A stretch of DNA of 64,000 nt from Takakia lepidozioides (lineage: Eukaryota; Streptophyta; Takakiopsida; Takakiales; Takakiaceae), in contig CM060731.1 in NCBI GenBank assembly GCA_030704615.1, positions 82,626,756 to 82,690,755 on the forward strand, in the 5' to 3' direction. Below, one piece after another: positions 21,936-34,261 of this stretch. Position 1 is the stretch's first letter, and each line of letters opens with the position of its first letter. The notes under the pieces were generated by a model that worked only from the letters and a program-made list of their open reading frames with translations, was not told the DNA's origin and searched no databases. A program made the translations under genes and the position numbers.

Positions 21936-24900
21936 ATGGTGAAGCGGAGGGTCATGGAGGTGACTGTCCCTCTCACAGAGTATGCGAAGTTTCGAGAGGC
22001 ACGGGTTGCTGCCATAAAGGAGGTGGAAGCAACGTTTAGGCAGTCGATAGAAGGGTGAGTTTAGTTCCTGACTTTGGTTACCCACTCACTGTTTTTGTGA
22101 TTCACCTTCTCCTCATACCTTACTGCAGCTCTCATAAGCTTCATAGCACAAACGCGGGGTAGCTGCAACTTCTACAAACAGAAAAGGCAAGAAGGATGCG
22201 GTGAGTGACGAGTAGGCACTTTCAGGTGTGTCTGTGTGTGATTAGGCGGGAGGTGTCCGCAATTCGTGGGCAGCCATTACTCAGTGGTAGGGTGCGGCTT
22301 TGCTGCCTACATGTATGTGGATTCACCCACATTGTACTTGGTGTTTGTATTTTCAAGGCAAGCACAAGCGCTCTGTCAACATGATCCCTGCTGCTAGCAA
22401 TGGAGATGGCGCCCACAACAAGGCAGGAGGTGGCCCTATGTCTCCCCAGGTTTTGGGTTCTCTGCCACCAGTACCCCCACCTTATTATGGTATGCCTCAG
22501 TACCCACAAGCTGGCACTCAGTATGGTGAGGGGCAATATGGAAATGTTGTTGCGTATGGGCAGTATGGCCAGTATGCCCCTCCACCATATTTGCCACCCC
22601 CTAATAGCTATGGGGGTGGCAGACCACCAGACTATCCTCCTACTTATGGGCAGTATGGCCAGTATGGTCCTCGGCCTTCTGGCCAATAGCCATGGCCACC
22701 AGTCCCTACTTGGCGGGATCTCCGCCCCCCCCACACACCCCAACCCCCCCCCCCCCACTTGCCCACACCCACTTTGTCTGAAGGAGGGGAGGGTGCCAAT
22801 ACAAAGAAAGATAGAACCAATGCTTTAAGGAGGGCTAATAGCACAGCCAAAGTTGAGGCTGCGAAGGTGAAGGAAGAGAGGATAGCTACAGGTCTTCCTC
22901 CGACGGTAGTTATGACGATCACCAAAGGAGCCCCGTATGGTCAGACATGGAATGTATGGCATGCTGCCCTTAAAGGACAGGCTCTTCGTAAGTTAGATTG
23001 TTCCCTTCCCATCAACAACCAACCTGATGAACTTGTACATGAAATCAGAGATCACCTGGCTAAGCTATTTTCATATACGCTAAAGCAGTTGACTGACCGC
23101 CACCTAAAAGAAACGATTGGTCGTATAATGAAGAGCCAACATTTTGATTCACACACTGCGTGGTTGAGTGGCAAGGGGAAACCCATTACTGTATCTGATG
23201 ACACATGGAACAAGCTTGTAAGTTATTGGCAGACAGAGGTGTTCCAAAAAGTGTCGGGCAACATGAAGAAGGCAAATGGTGCAATCCAAAATCCTACCAA
23301 AACTGGCCGTGGTGGGAAGGCAATGGTGGAGCAACGCTTGGTAGTGGCATCATCACTACTATGTATTTTGTTCCTCATTGAAACACTATGTGTATATAGT
23401 GTGCCCTCATATTGGTTATTGACTTGAGGGATGTTTTTGTTTGTGGCATGGGTTAAATAAATTGCAGGAAGCACTATCAGGGTGCCCTCCTACATTACAT
23501 GAAATTCAAGAGGGCTCAGTGTCACGGATGTCAGGTGGGAGCGAAATGCGGGTAATTCAATTTTCCACGTTTGCTTTCCTGGTTGCTTCATCTTGATTCT
23601 TGCTAGGTTTTCTTTCTATCTACGTTTTTGGGCTAGGTTTTCTTTCCAGTTTTTAGGCAGAAAACTTCCCTTCACTTGTTTCCAGTCTGACTTAGAGGCT
23701 GTAGTGTCCAAAGCCAGCATTGTTGCCATTAAAATGTCTGATGAAAATGAAGTTAGGCAGAAAACTTCCCTTGACTTGTTTCCAATCTGACTAAGAGGTT
23801 GTAGTGTCCAAAGCCGGGTATGTTGCCATGATATTGTCAGATGAAAATGAAGTTAGGCAGAAAACTGACCTTCACTTGTTTCCAGTCTATGACATGGGGG
23901 AGGGCATCATTGTTTTGCTCAAAGTAGGCGCAAGGTCAATGGCCACAAGGCTATAGCAAACAACGTCTTATGAGTACATTCTTTCCAATTGTTCATGCTA
24001 GGTGTTTTTTGTTTGATTCAACTCTGTTTTCATGGATTGGCAGGAAGGGAGTCGGGCATATGCTTCTGTAGTTGGCAGGATGGAGGCTTGGACAAATTGG
24101 TGGAATCACAAGGACGCAACATGTTAGATTTAAAACTGCAGATGCAGAGCATGATTGATTACCAAAAAGCCATTGTGGCGCGATTAGGGATTACTCTACT
24201 TGGCCCAGGCCTAGTGACATCTACGTTGGCTGCTTCTGGTGTGACAGTAACAAAATGTTTGGAAGAGCAATTTCAGACGGTAACTGGGGCTCACTCTAAG
24301 CCCTCATGTATTGCCCTCACTGATGATGGTTTGAATTTGTTCGAGCAGCAACAAGATATAGGGAAGGCTAGCTGTGAGGTAGATGCGGGAGGTCAGCCCA
24401 AGCGACATACAAATGAAGTAGCAGTCCAGGGGGCAATGGTGACAGAAGAGTCTGGCACAACAGATTCTGGTATGTTGGTCTCACGGAGTTTACATGGGGA
24501 GGAAGATGCAGATGCAGACCGTGACAAAACAGACAAGGATGTTGCTATACTTTCTCCCGCTTACATGTTGACGCCAGATGACAGTTTGCTTCCTGGACCA
24601 GCGAGGAAGCATTTGCTAATTCTGGACTTAAACGGTTTGCTTTGTGAATCATTTTATTCTGCTACTGGCGTTGCATCCCTTCCCAAAGGTTTTGTGGGGA
24701 AGATGTGTGGCAAGAAGATGGTAGTTTTGAGACCACGCTGTTCTGAGTTTTTGCAAAAGTGTTTTGAACACTTTGAGGTGGCAGTGTGGTCTTGTTGCCA
24801 AGCTCGCAACTTCTTCCCAATAATGGACTATATTTTTGCAGCCCACACTAACCTTGTTTTCCAGTGGGATGCCCTTCACTGTGACGAGGATCCAGTCCTC

Positions 24901-25983
24901 TCATCTCGTAAGGGGTAGGATACAAAACCGTTGTTCTACAAGAACTTGTCTAGAGTGTGGGCAGAGTGGCCAGAATGGAGTCACGAGGACACTGTTCTTG
25001 TTGACGACACACCGCAAAAGGCGGCAAACAATCCTCCATTCAATGGGATTTTCCCAGCGCCATGGAAAGTGCAACCAGATTTTCCATGTGATGATTATCT
25101 AACAAATGTGTTGTGGCATCTCTTGTGGAAGGCATCAAAAGTTGCCAGTATTCCAGCTTTTTTGGAGTCTCAGCCTGTTTTGGGACAACAACCATACAAC
25201 TCTGCTTCATGTCCTACTGAGAAGGTACAAACATTCTGACGCTAAACTTGTGAGGCTTGAACATTTGTGGGTTCCTTCATTGCATTGCTTTCCTAGATGC
25301 TTCTCCTCAGTTGCTTCGTTAATGCTAGGTTGTCTTTGCAGGTCTTCATGCTAGGTTTTCTCCTTTGATTCATGCTTGGGTTTTGTTTTCTGTTCACTCT
25401 TCCTTAAATTCACTAATACCCTGTTGTTTTCTGGTCTATGACACAGGAACTTGTGACAAAGAAAGGTGGCCTTGTCGAGAACCCAGTAAAGGCCAGGGGC
25501 AAGACTATCGACCTGCCAAGTAGCCCCCCAAAGGAGGTCTCACAACCACTCGAGACTGCAAATGGAGTAAGTCCAGGCCCTCCTCTTGTCTGTTTCATTT
25601 TTTTCCAACCTCGGGGCTCTCTTTAATTCCTAAATGTTGAGTGTCGTAGTGGTGCAGGTCATGAGTTTTCACAACTTGTTGTTTTTGTGTGGAGTTGGGA
25701 TCACACTTTAGGGTGGGTGACGCGGTTCGGCTGCTGGATGTGAACTCCAAACGCAAGAAAGTTGGAGTAGGGTTGATTGTTGCTCTTCAAGGTGCTGTGG
25801 TGGGTTACCGGTACCCTGAGCACTGTGCCCCTTGACTATGCATGTGTGTACATCAAAGAGGCAAGTGTGAGTAACACTCCTCTACCATATGTGAATGGTG
25901 TTACGAAACATACCGAATTGGGGCAGGTGGGTGGCCAGACAACGCTTTGGAGTCTAAAGTTGCTGACAGTTATGGAGCCTTAG
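21936..25983 (+). pseudogene. Ptta/En-Spm-type transposon protein with an embedded FCP1-like phosphatase domain
   Basis: Exons on plus: 21936 onward (MVKRRVMEVTVPL...), about 22340-23335 (Tyr/Gly/Pro-rich YGQYGQY repeats, then the Ptta-like region ending WNKLVSYWQTEVFQKVSG), about 23468-23550, about 24046-25238, 25447-25567 and about 25700-25980. The 24.05-25.24 kb part carries an FCP1/NLI-interacting-factor phosphatase domain: LLILDLNGLL (catalytic DxN variant), VAVWSCC, FQWDALHC and VLVDDTPQKAANNPP. The last part (VRLLDVNSKRKKVGVG... PLPYVNGV... TTLW) resembles the C-terminus of CACTA accessory proteins, so the phosphatase domain lies inside the transposon gene. Damage: TAG at 22687-22689 and 24916-24918, frame change near 25830. 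Exon limits are approximate. Confidence 0.55.
23656..23893 (+). repeat. About 100-bp tandem repeat, 2.4 copies
   Basis: GGCAGAAAACTTCCCTT recurs with 99-100 bp spacing (about 23656, 23757, 23856), followed each time by CTTGTTTCCA and, in the first two, GTAGTGTCCAAAGCC. It lies in an intron of the Ptta-type gene. Confidence 0.75.
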
Positions 25984-26310
25984 AAGGGATAAGAAGTATT
26001 GCACTGTTTAACAGGGTCCTTGATTCTAGAAGCACCAGAACAAACTAGTACTAGAACAATTCAGCCCATGTGTGGGCTTGCTTATTTTTTGCTTACTAGG
26101 CCTTTTCAGGCATGGATTTTTGGACCTTCTGGCCTTTGAGATGTCCATTGGGACATTGGTCTCATCTGGATTTTAATTTACAGGGCGTGTATTCCCCTGC
26201 ACTTGTCTATTTTGATTGTCTTTGTGGTTGCTAACTAGTATGCACGAGGGGTCCATTCTGTTTATTGGAATTTCACCATGTAATGAAGAATTTAAATCAT
26301 TGATACCAAG
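25984..26310. other. Sequence between the CACTA gene and a Ty3 LTR
   Basis: No gene is seen. It probably contains the 3' end of the CACTA element, but I could not find a CACTA-type terminus before the LTR begins. Confidence 0.35.
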
Positions 26311-27032
26311 TGTCGCGCACCTTACTTCGGTAAGCTCTCCTTCAAGTCATAGTTACTCGCTTTGATGCACGCGCCTAACTCCCAAACTGGCCGTCGGGCC
26401 AACTCGGAGCTTCGGCTGCTCACCGGGGCATAACGGTCCCCCTCACAATCCCACTCGACCCTCGACCTGTTGGGCTCAGTGGAAATTCCCTTTGGTAGAT
26501 GGCAGTCGGGAACCGCTCCCCACACCTTGGTCGCTTTCCGGCTTGCACGCTTACTCATTAGTTTTTGGTCACCAACGGGCTTGCACCGTTCTCAGGGTTA
26601 CTACTCCCTATATATACTTCTGTAAGTGTCCGTGGGGGTTCCACAAGTAACCAAGTCCAAATCTGGTGCACCACCACTTAGACCCTCGATCATCCCTGTG
26701 GTGAGCCGCGGTGAGTCTTGGCCCACGGTCCATTGGGGCTGTGGCGAGTCCCAAGACTCCCCACGACTCCCACCACAAGGCCTCAGCCTCATGGTGAGTC
26801 CTATGCCACCCCCACTATGACTCCATATGCTACCACCACCCGGCCTCGTGGAGCCCCCACCACCGCCACCCGGTTTGCGGGGCTCCACCTAGTGAGCGCC
26901 ACCGCCTCATTGAGTGCCTTCGACACTCAAGGGTGCTTCAGCCCCCTTTCCTATTTGCTGCCACTGCCCCCATCACAGGGGCAACCCCTCTTGTGTCCCG
27001 ACCCCCCGCCCTCAAGGCAAAGGGCCGCGACA
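26311..27032 (-). repeat. Diverged third LTR of the Ty3 family
   Basis: It starts TGTCGCGC and ends CGCGACA, about 722 bp, with many substitutions against the pair at 13.5/19.6 kb. Just left of it TGATACCAAG resembles the edge of the PBS, so it may be a 5' LTR whose internal region was lost. The five flanking bases (CCAAG and CTCCA) do not match, so it is not a clean solo LTR. Confidence 0.85.
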
Positions 27033-27550
27033 CTCCACATCCTCAATGCTCCCACATTTGGTATACATGTCCACGAGGGGTATTGTTCAGAATCACATCT
27101 GGTACAATTCCAGCTTTGGTGATGCAACCATGCACCTTAGCTGATGGAGATTTACTCTGTGGAGCCCCCAATGTTCTACATCTGAATCCAATGTTTATCC
27201 ATATGTCAAGGGACAGAGAAAGAGAGAGAGAGAAAGGGTATAACTTACCACAGTTTTCCCACATATGTATTGCTCCCTCGTGACATGTCTTCTGCATTAA
27301 GGGAAATAATGTAGTCAGTGCTGGTGGCCCGCCAAAACTTTCGTGTAGCCAACTTCCAGCCCTTGCTCCTCACGAAACAAGCGCCGTCTGGCTTCTATCC
27401 ATGTGGACTCCGCTTCATATATCCTATCACAATCCGAGGGTCAGCCAGGAGATTGACAGAGGTGGCGTGGGAGATATGAAAAGACACCGTATGCCAACTA
27501 CTGAGAAATGACTAAAACTAGGAAATCTGAATGTCAATGGTGTAGATTTC
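27033..27550. other. Spacer with GA microsatellite
   Basis: No gene is recognised. A short (GA)n tract lies near 27214-27236. The right part may be 3' sequence or an intron of the TNP2 fragment that follows on the minus strand. Confidence 0.4.
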
Positions 27551-28450
27551 TTACCCCAACATGACTGATAGGCGAGGATGGTTCTGAATGATGTACTCAT
27601 GTACAATATCATGCAGGTCACTCAATTTTTGGGCTTTAGAACTTCCTTCCACAACTTCACGTTCCACAGATTCTCCCTCATCTGCATCCCACACCCTTCG
27701 TACACTTCCATCAAAGCCTGCCGTATACTCTGTGCAAAAACCCAATGCTTCTTCAAATTGGTATCCTTCTGCCATGCTCCCCTCGGGCCTTGCCATGTTT
27801 CTTACGTAGCCCTTCATATCTTTCATTGCCCGCTCCATGGGGTACATCCAACGAGATGCTACGGGCCCACATAAGTACAACTCGTCTACTAGGTGGACAA
27901 CCAGGTGTGTCATCACATCAAAAAATGATGGTGGGAACTCCTTCTTTGTAAGCCACAAAGTGACAATTGCTTCAGTTCTCAATTCCTCATACTCTGTAGG
28001 ATTCACCACTTTTGCACACAACTTCTTGAATACACGACATATTCGCAAAATGGCCCTGCGAGGACCACTTGCCACGAGCCCATGGATAGCAAGCGGTATA
28101 ATTTGATGCATGAGCACATGATAGTCATGTGATTTCATGCCAGACAATTTCTTCTTCACCACATGCTTTTTGAAAGCTGATGCGTAGCCTGTTGGCATTT
28201 TCAGGTGCTGCACAATCTCCAGAAAGACTTCTAACTCAGCCTCAGTGAGGACATAAGGGGCAAGAGGCATAATTAACGCATCTGCTCTGTCAGGATCACG
28301 TTGTAGCCACAATTCCGGGCGCATCCCAAGTAGCTCCAAATCACGGCGAACTTTCAATGTGTCTCTCTCACCAAAGATCGTTTTAATAATATTTTCAGCC
28401 AAGGTCTTCTCGCAATGCATTGCATCAAACGTGTGGCGGATGAGGAGGCC
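27551..28450 (-). pseudogene. CACTA TNP2 fragment with DUF4218
   Basis: The exon starts after acceptor TGTAG at 28451 with GLLIRHTFDAMHCEKTLAENII, the end of the TNP2 domain. It continues into the DUF4218 hallmark FPPSFFDVMTHLVVHLVDELYLCGPVASRWMYPMERAMKDMKGYVRNMARPEG (given here as family context; key words FFDVMTHL and MYPMERAMKDMKG). The exon is open for about 300 codons and intact, but no neighbouring catalytic exons are evident. A short upstream exon may lie at 28.56-28.69 kb. It belongs to a different copy from the split TNP2 gene at 13-21.7 kb, or is the displaced middle of it. Confidence 0.75.
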
Positions 28451-29830
28451 CTACAAAATCAACGCATAAGCAATTGAGCATTTAATCATAACAATTTCAA
28501 TAGAAAACGCAAAAATGTACACAGCCAATTTAAAGGCCATGAAAGAATTACCTCCCAATAAGGTAAGACATATAAAACTGAGAATTGCTTAACTCCATGA
28601 GTTTTGCTAGGTCTGTCCTGCTATCTGGTGTCCCTCCGTTTTCTACCCATGCAGTGCGAGCTCTTGCAAGCTCCCTGATTTGTGTTCCAATCTGAACTTC
28701 CCATTTTCAACTAGGGCTGCACAGATTTCATACAAGGAAGACCATATCAAAAATATATATAACCTACAACCAAACACATTTAAAGAGGGCATAGTGCCCT
28801 ACCAAACACTTGCACAACCATCCTGCGTGCATATAACATACCAAGCACCTTTATTCTTATATCTTTCACTCAATGATCGTCCACTGCCAAAGCAACCTTG
28901 TTTCAGATGCCCCCCTTCAAACCTTCTCAAGCACCACTTGACACTGGCTACCAAAGACTTTTTGACAATTACAATGCTCAATAGCTGGCATTTGCGAGTA
29001 CCACACTTGCTGTACTTGAGCACGACAACCTTGCAGTGCGACTGTTTACACATCTAAGACTAGCAAATGGCTCCCCATGCAACTCCAAACTGCGTGGATC
29101 CCCACCATATTAGGGTACAAGTTCCATGGCAAGCAGCTAAGAAATGGCTACTACGGCCATCCACATACCAATCACAAGTGGAATCCATCTAGCACATCCT
29201 GCTTCAAAGGCTGGAGACTCTCTGTGACTGAATGTAAATGTCAAGTCAAAGAGGGAAAGTTGCAAAAATGGAGGGAATTGAAGCCTGGTGGCAAAGCAAT
29301 TGGAGGGAGACTCATGACATAACATAAGCTACATAACAGGAACCACCCATGTTAGAACAAAAAGGCACATACATAGATGGCCTTGCTTACCGCTGGTGCT
29401 CATAATGACAAATCTATTGGACAGCCACCCGAGACATCCACAAAGAAGGAGACAGGGACTTAAGGCAACCCCAAGAAGAGCTGATAAGTGGAAGTTATTC
29501 TATCACGCTTTATAAAGCACTGCACAATGTTGTCCCGAGGCCCGGGCTGCAACCCAGATTGCCAGCATCCGACAACATTCCATTTAGGGGTACAATTCCA
29601 TGCACGTAAGGAGGAGACCTCAATTCCCGACATGACCAAAGGGTTTCACTGTCTCAGAAGAGGGCACATGCCAAGATGTGCCCTTTCACTACATTCTTCA
29701 ATCCAAATGGAATCTTGGTCAAGACTTAAGGTAGTTTGTGCAATTTGGTGCCACAATTGTGGAACCTATCAGTGAGGAATTACCCTTCATACCAATAGAC
29801 CATGGGGAGACCTGTCACTCAAATCTGAGG
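28451..29830. other. Upstream of the TNP2 fragment; no gene recognised
   Basis: Apart from a possible TNP2 exon at 28.56-28.69 kb on minus, the open frames are short with no recognisable motif. The stretch ends at the 8-bp duplication ATCTGAGG (29823-29830) that borders element 2. Confidence 0.4.
29823..29830. repeat. Target-site duplication, left copy (element 2)
   Basis: ATCTGAGG is repeated at 37943-37950, directly outside the ends of element 2. Confidence 0.7.
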
Positions 29831-31538
29831 GGGGATGCTTCGGCGTGAGCGTATGAGCGTGGGCATGTGAGCGCATGAGCGTAGCCAGGCTCACGCCACG
29901 TCAGCAGTCATTGTCACGTTGGCTCACGGGTCTGACGCCACGTCATCAGACCTTGCCAGCGAGGTTGACGCCACGTCATTTCCATAGGCACGGACCTATA
30001 ACCGTGGACTGAATAGGCAGAAGAGTGCCTATAGCCGCGGACTTGCGCATTCGGCACATAGGGAACCATATGTGGGCGACGAGGCGTAATGAGGATGAAG
30101 GAGAGTCAGCACGCTCCGAATATGGATGAATGTGGATGTATGAGAGTGGATGAATGTTGAATGAGGATGTCATTCTAACATTTATCTGAACCAAGCACAA
30201 CAATCAATGTCGTTTGCACAAACATCACAAATTGGAGAAAATCCCTCATGAAGCACATGATAAGATTTAATCCACGATGTCTGCCATTTGAGGAAAGGTA
30301 GACTGATGAAAGCAACGTAGAATAAGACAACACAACAGATGTGAGACAAATTTTTGATTTTTTGATGATTGCCCACTGGTTACTGCAACATTCCACTGTG
30401 CAACACGCTCCACTTTCGCTTTCCTCTTCAGTGTCGACACATTGTGAGCCATTTCAACACCATAATTCCTACAACACACTAGATCACCACCCTAAACTGG
30501 CATTGGACTGAAAATGCGACCTAGTCGCCTTGCCAGTGAGGTACAATCTGCTCATCTCTCCTGAGAGAGCACTGAAATTTTCAGGCTTATTCATTAGTTG
30601 TAAGCATACCCATTAGTTGTAACAACATATTAGAAGATGAATTTGGCTACCGGTTGTGCATGAGGAGGAGTTCTAGGTCTTTCACATTGTGCACCAAAAA
30701 TTTGACGAAACCACTAGGCAACACATGCTTTGTCTTCTTGTTTGACCCATAACCAATGTTAGGCATTTGTGTGGTGCCCTTGAACATATGAGGCTGAGCA
30801 CGAAAAGAGACGTCGTGCAAAGGAATAGCTTTTAATATCCTGCCACCCAAATTACATGTATTGCATCATTAGCTAATGTGAAAGGCATGGGGGGGGGCAG
30901 GCACATGCTATAACTGGGAAGTGAACACCAAACGAACTTACTCACATGTGAAATCGTCGTCGAAGTCCTTGTCATCTCCCTCATTGATATCGACATACAC
31001 TACAGCCTCCTGCTCTTTGGCGGCAGACATTGGCCCTTGCAACTCTTGGAGGCTTAGTAAAGATGGCTGCATCTCCTTCCATACCCAACAAATGCCGGCC
31101 TGCTGCCTTGCAAGCATGGTACGAAGCTCCTGCAAGACACAGTTGTGTTACTAAGATGTTACAAATTGTGTATTAAGGGAAAAAAGACCACAGAAGGAGA
31201 GATGTCAAACCTGTTCCAAGAGTCAGGTCGACGATGCACGCCCCCGGATGGGAATGTGTCTCAATAACAGTTTGAATAAAAGTTGGACTCTTCTCCTTGG
31301 CCCCTCTCCATGGTGTTCCATTCGACTTTCTCAAACAGACATTCGAATCCACGTAATTGTTCATGAAACAACCTCTCCCATGAAGCCTGAACTCCTTCAC
31401 TGCAGCAAGAGTCGAAGAAGGGTGCACCCTGACAAGACAGATGGCTTCAAAAAGGCAGGTCTGCACTGAAGACAACACGAAGCACAAATGAACGAATGCA
31501 TACCAAAGGGCAAAAGAACAGTGCAACTTCACCCCTTC

Positions 31539-31568
31539 AGAATTGAGTGCGTTGACGCACTCAATTCT
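31539..31568. repeat. 30-bp perfect palindrome sharing the array core
   Basis: Arm AGAATTGAGTGCGT, centre TG, and the exact reverse complement. The central GTGCGTTGACGCAC is identical to that of the array in element 1, while the outer arm is unrelated. A decayed relative lies at 31822-31853. Confidence 0.85.
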
Positions 31569-33579
31569 GGATGGGTGAACAGAAAAAATGAAATGAAGCA
31601 GACAAGAGAAGAATGCTACCCTTTATCGGAGTGGAGGATTAGCATTTGTCCCGAACAGTCCCCTTCGTCAGGTATAAGCTGTTGACACCATTCCACCATT
31701 CTTGGCTGCCAACAGACATGTCCATACAGGCACCAAAAGAGGAATCCCTCCCCCCCCCAAAAAAAAAACCGGAAGCTAATCTCAATGGAAGGACAGACAA
31801 AACATCAGGAACCAGACCCTCTGAAATTGAGCGCGTCAACGTACTCAGTTGTGAAGGGTTTTGGCCAACTTCATATCCGCCTCAGATATGACGTCTGCTG
31901 CAGAGGGGTTTTCCGGCAGCCCACCAGGACCGCCAAATCCAGCCTGTATGCTCCGGGTTTGGGGCCTGGGGATGTCCGGGAGGATGTCATCCTGGTCAGA
32001 AAGCTCCCTGTCGTCCTCCTCAACAGGGTCAGCCACCTGCGAAACCACCTCCAGCACTCTCCCCGTCTCTACTGCCCTCTCCCTGGCTTCACCTGGAACT
32101 TGCACAATCCGTGCTCTTTCAGGTGTTCTTTCCTCTCCTCCACTCTCCACCGTATGGGTAATTGCGGGGGCTGCTCTTGCCCGCGATGGTCTAACCGGTG
32201 TGTTACTGCCTCTCTGTGGTGTCTTGGATGGATCCACCGTCTCTGTGCGTCCCTCGCTTACATTGGCATCTGTCATTTGGGCACCCCTGGCCTCTTTAGC
32301 TGCCTTTTCTCTTTCCTCCTGGCTAGCATTCTGTCTCGTCTGCTCTTTTGCCCTCTCTTTTGCCCTCTCACGGGCTTTCTGTTTCTTACTAGGGCTAGCA
32401 GCAGGGGAGCCCTCCAGGACGACCACCTTTGATTGAGGCGAACTGACACCCTTGCGCGCACTGCTCACTCCCCCCTCCGCAGCCCGTGACTGCTCTCTCG
32501 CCGGGGATTGCATGTGCTTAGCTTTCTTCTTTTTCTTTGCGTGGGCGGGCCCTACTGCATGTGCATGAACAACCTCCGTTGCCGGATCTGCTGTCCTCAT
32601 GTCCTCACGCCCTTCACCTGCCATGCTGCCTGCACCAACCTCCCCAATGCCTACTCTGTCGTACTGTCGTTGCAAGTCCTCCCGTCCACCAACAAAAGGC
32701 TTAAGTTTGCCCTCTCGCCCCAAGTTGGGTGATTCAAACATGCGATGAGTTGGAGCTGTCGATGATACCACCAGCGTGCCGGGCTCGTCGTCACTCTGTC
32801 ATTGACAAAAATCGTGAAAACCAATATCGGTGCAAAAAGCAGCATCGCAACGAGCAGCGCAACCACCATAGCAACAATCGTGTAGCAAAAATGAAAACAT
32901 AACAAGTTTAGGAAGTATGGAGAGCCATGCAACAACAATGAAAACAAATGCAACCATTGCCTGAGAATGACATGCACAAGCAGCCTTCTCCAGAGCTGCC
33001 GGATTTGCACACGCATTGCAAACAATCTAAGGTTCACTCAACTATCTAAAGTTCACTCATACAACGAAACCAGGATGAAGATGCAAAAACAAAGCGAGGT
33101 AACAAAGCGAAAGCAAAAAATAAATCGAACAAACCGAAAGCAGAAGTGGCTTGCCTGAGAGTACTCGGCTTCAGTTGGCGCAGGTTGTGAGCAAGACACT
33201 GGAATCTCCTGCTAGAGCTTCAGTTTGGCCATGCGAGAGATTGGCCGTCGTCCGTAGTACAGAGCTTTCAACTTACGCCGCGGTCTGGATGTGAGGTCTC
33301 TCTCAGGAGAGCCACGCCCTTCAGGCGGCATAAGTCCCAGCCAAAAAGATCTCCTTTTTTGGGGTACATGCCTCGAATAGCATGTTAAGCCAAGATTAGC
33401 ATGAGATTTAGGGTACGTGTCCAGGAAGCCATGCGTCGCCAGCCCGAATGATAACCGACGGCGGTCGACATTTATTGCCCAACTGCGCAATTAAATGTCG
33501 GATGAAGCCCTCCATGTCGGATGAAAATCGACGTAAACAGTCCCGGAATTTCCAACGTAGAGGTAATTCGGAGCGCTGC

Positions 33580-33960
33580 ACGATGGAATTCCGGCGCCGG
33601 ATTTCCATCCTGCAGGTAATTCGGAGCGCCGAATTTCCATCCAGCAAGGTAGGCGGCGCTGGAAATTTCCCTCACGCAGGTAATTCGGAAGCGCGCGGAT
33701 GGAAATCCGGCGCCGAATTTCCATCCGCGCAGGTCGGGCGGCGCGCCAAATTTCCCTCACGCAGGTAATTCGGAAGTGCGCGGATGGAAATCCGGCGCCG
33801 AATTTCCATCCGGCATGTAATTCGAATACCGGATGAATGGAAATCCGGCGCCGAATTTCCATCCAGCAGGTAAGTGGAATACCGGATGGATGGAAATTCG
33901 GCGCTGAATTTCCATCCTGCAGGTAAGTCGGATCGCTGGCGTATGGATATTCGGCGTACC
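33580..33960. repeat. Second palindrome array, GGCGCC-centred
   Basis: About seven or eight units with GGATGGAAATCCGGCGCC or close variants followed by the near reverse complement GAATTTCCATCC. Units are about 55-60 bp apart and separated by (G)CAGGTAATTCGGA or CAGGTAAGT spacers. It lies in an intron of the cargo gene, in the same position relative to the start exon as the array in element 1. Confidence 0.85.
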
Positions 33961-33964
33961 AAGG

Positions 33965-34228
33965 GTGCGGGATGCAACTCTCCTACAAGTGGACCAACCC
34001 ACCTTAGCAAATGTGTTTTTGCTGGCAAAGCGGATAGAGCTCAATGTGATGGAGGAGCGAGTGGTCATGGTGGGGTTTGGCAAGAAGACACAACAAAGTA
34101 GGGCTCCTAGCCAACAACAACCACTATCCCAACGTGTTCAAGGCAACAAGGAAGCTCAGGTGAAGCCGGAAGTAAGCGTGTCCAGACAGGCAGCAAACAT
34201 GAACTGCCCTCCAAAACCAGAAGCATGA
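33965..34228 (+). other. Plus-strand open frame in the cargo intron
   Basis: An 87-codon frame (TLANVFLLAKRIELNVMEERVVMVGFGKKTQQ, then Gln-rich) has natural-looking composition but opposes the cargo gene. It could be a captured fragment of a retroelement capsid gene. No diagnostic motif is present. Confidence 0.25.
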
Positions 34229-34261
34229 CTCAAGGGGGACGAACCACAGCTGCGTTTGTGG

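Noticed and set aside
22262-22345. tRNA-like stretch (ACTCAGTGGTAGGGTGCGG followed by GTGGATTCACCC)
   Set aside because: It resembles A- and B-box words, but I could not fold a cloverleaf with a proper acceptor stem, and it lies in an intron of the Ptta-type gene. At most a SINE-like relic.
4377-24918. UAG reassigned to glutamine in this organism
   Set aside because: psaL terminates in TAG at the family's normal length, and the host genes show no internal TAG; nonsense mutation in transposons is simpler.
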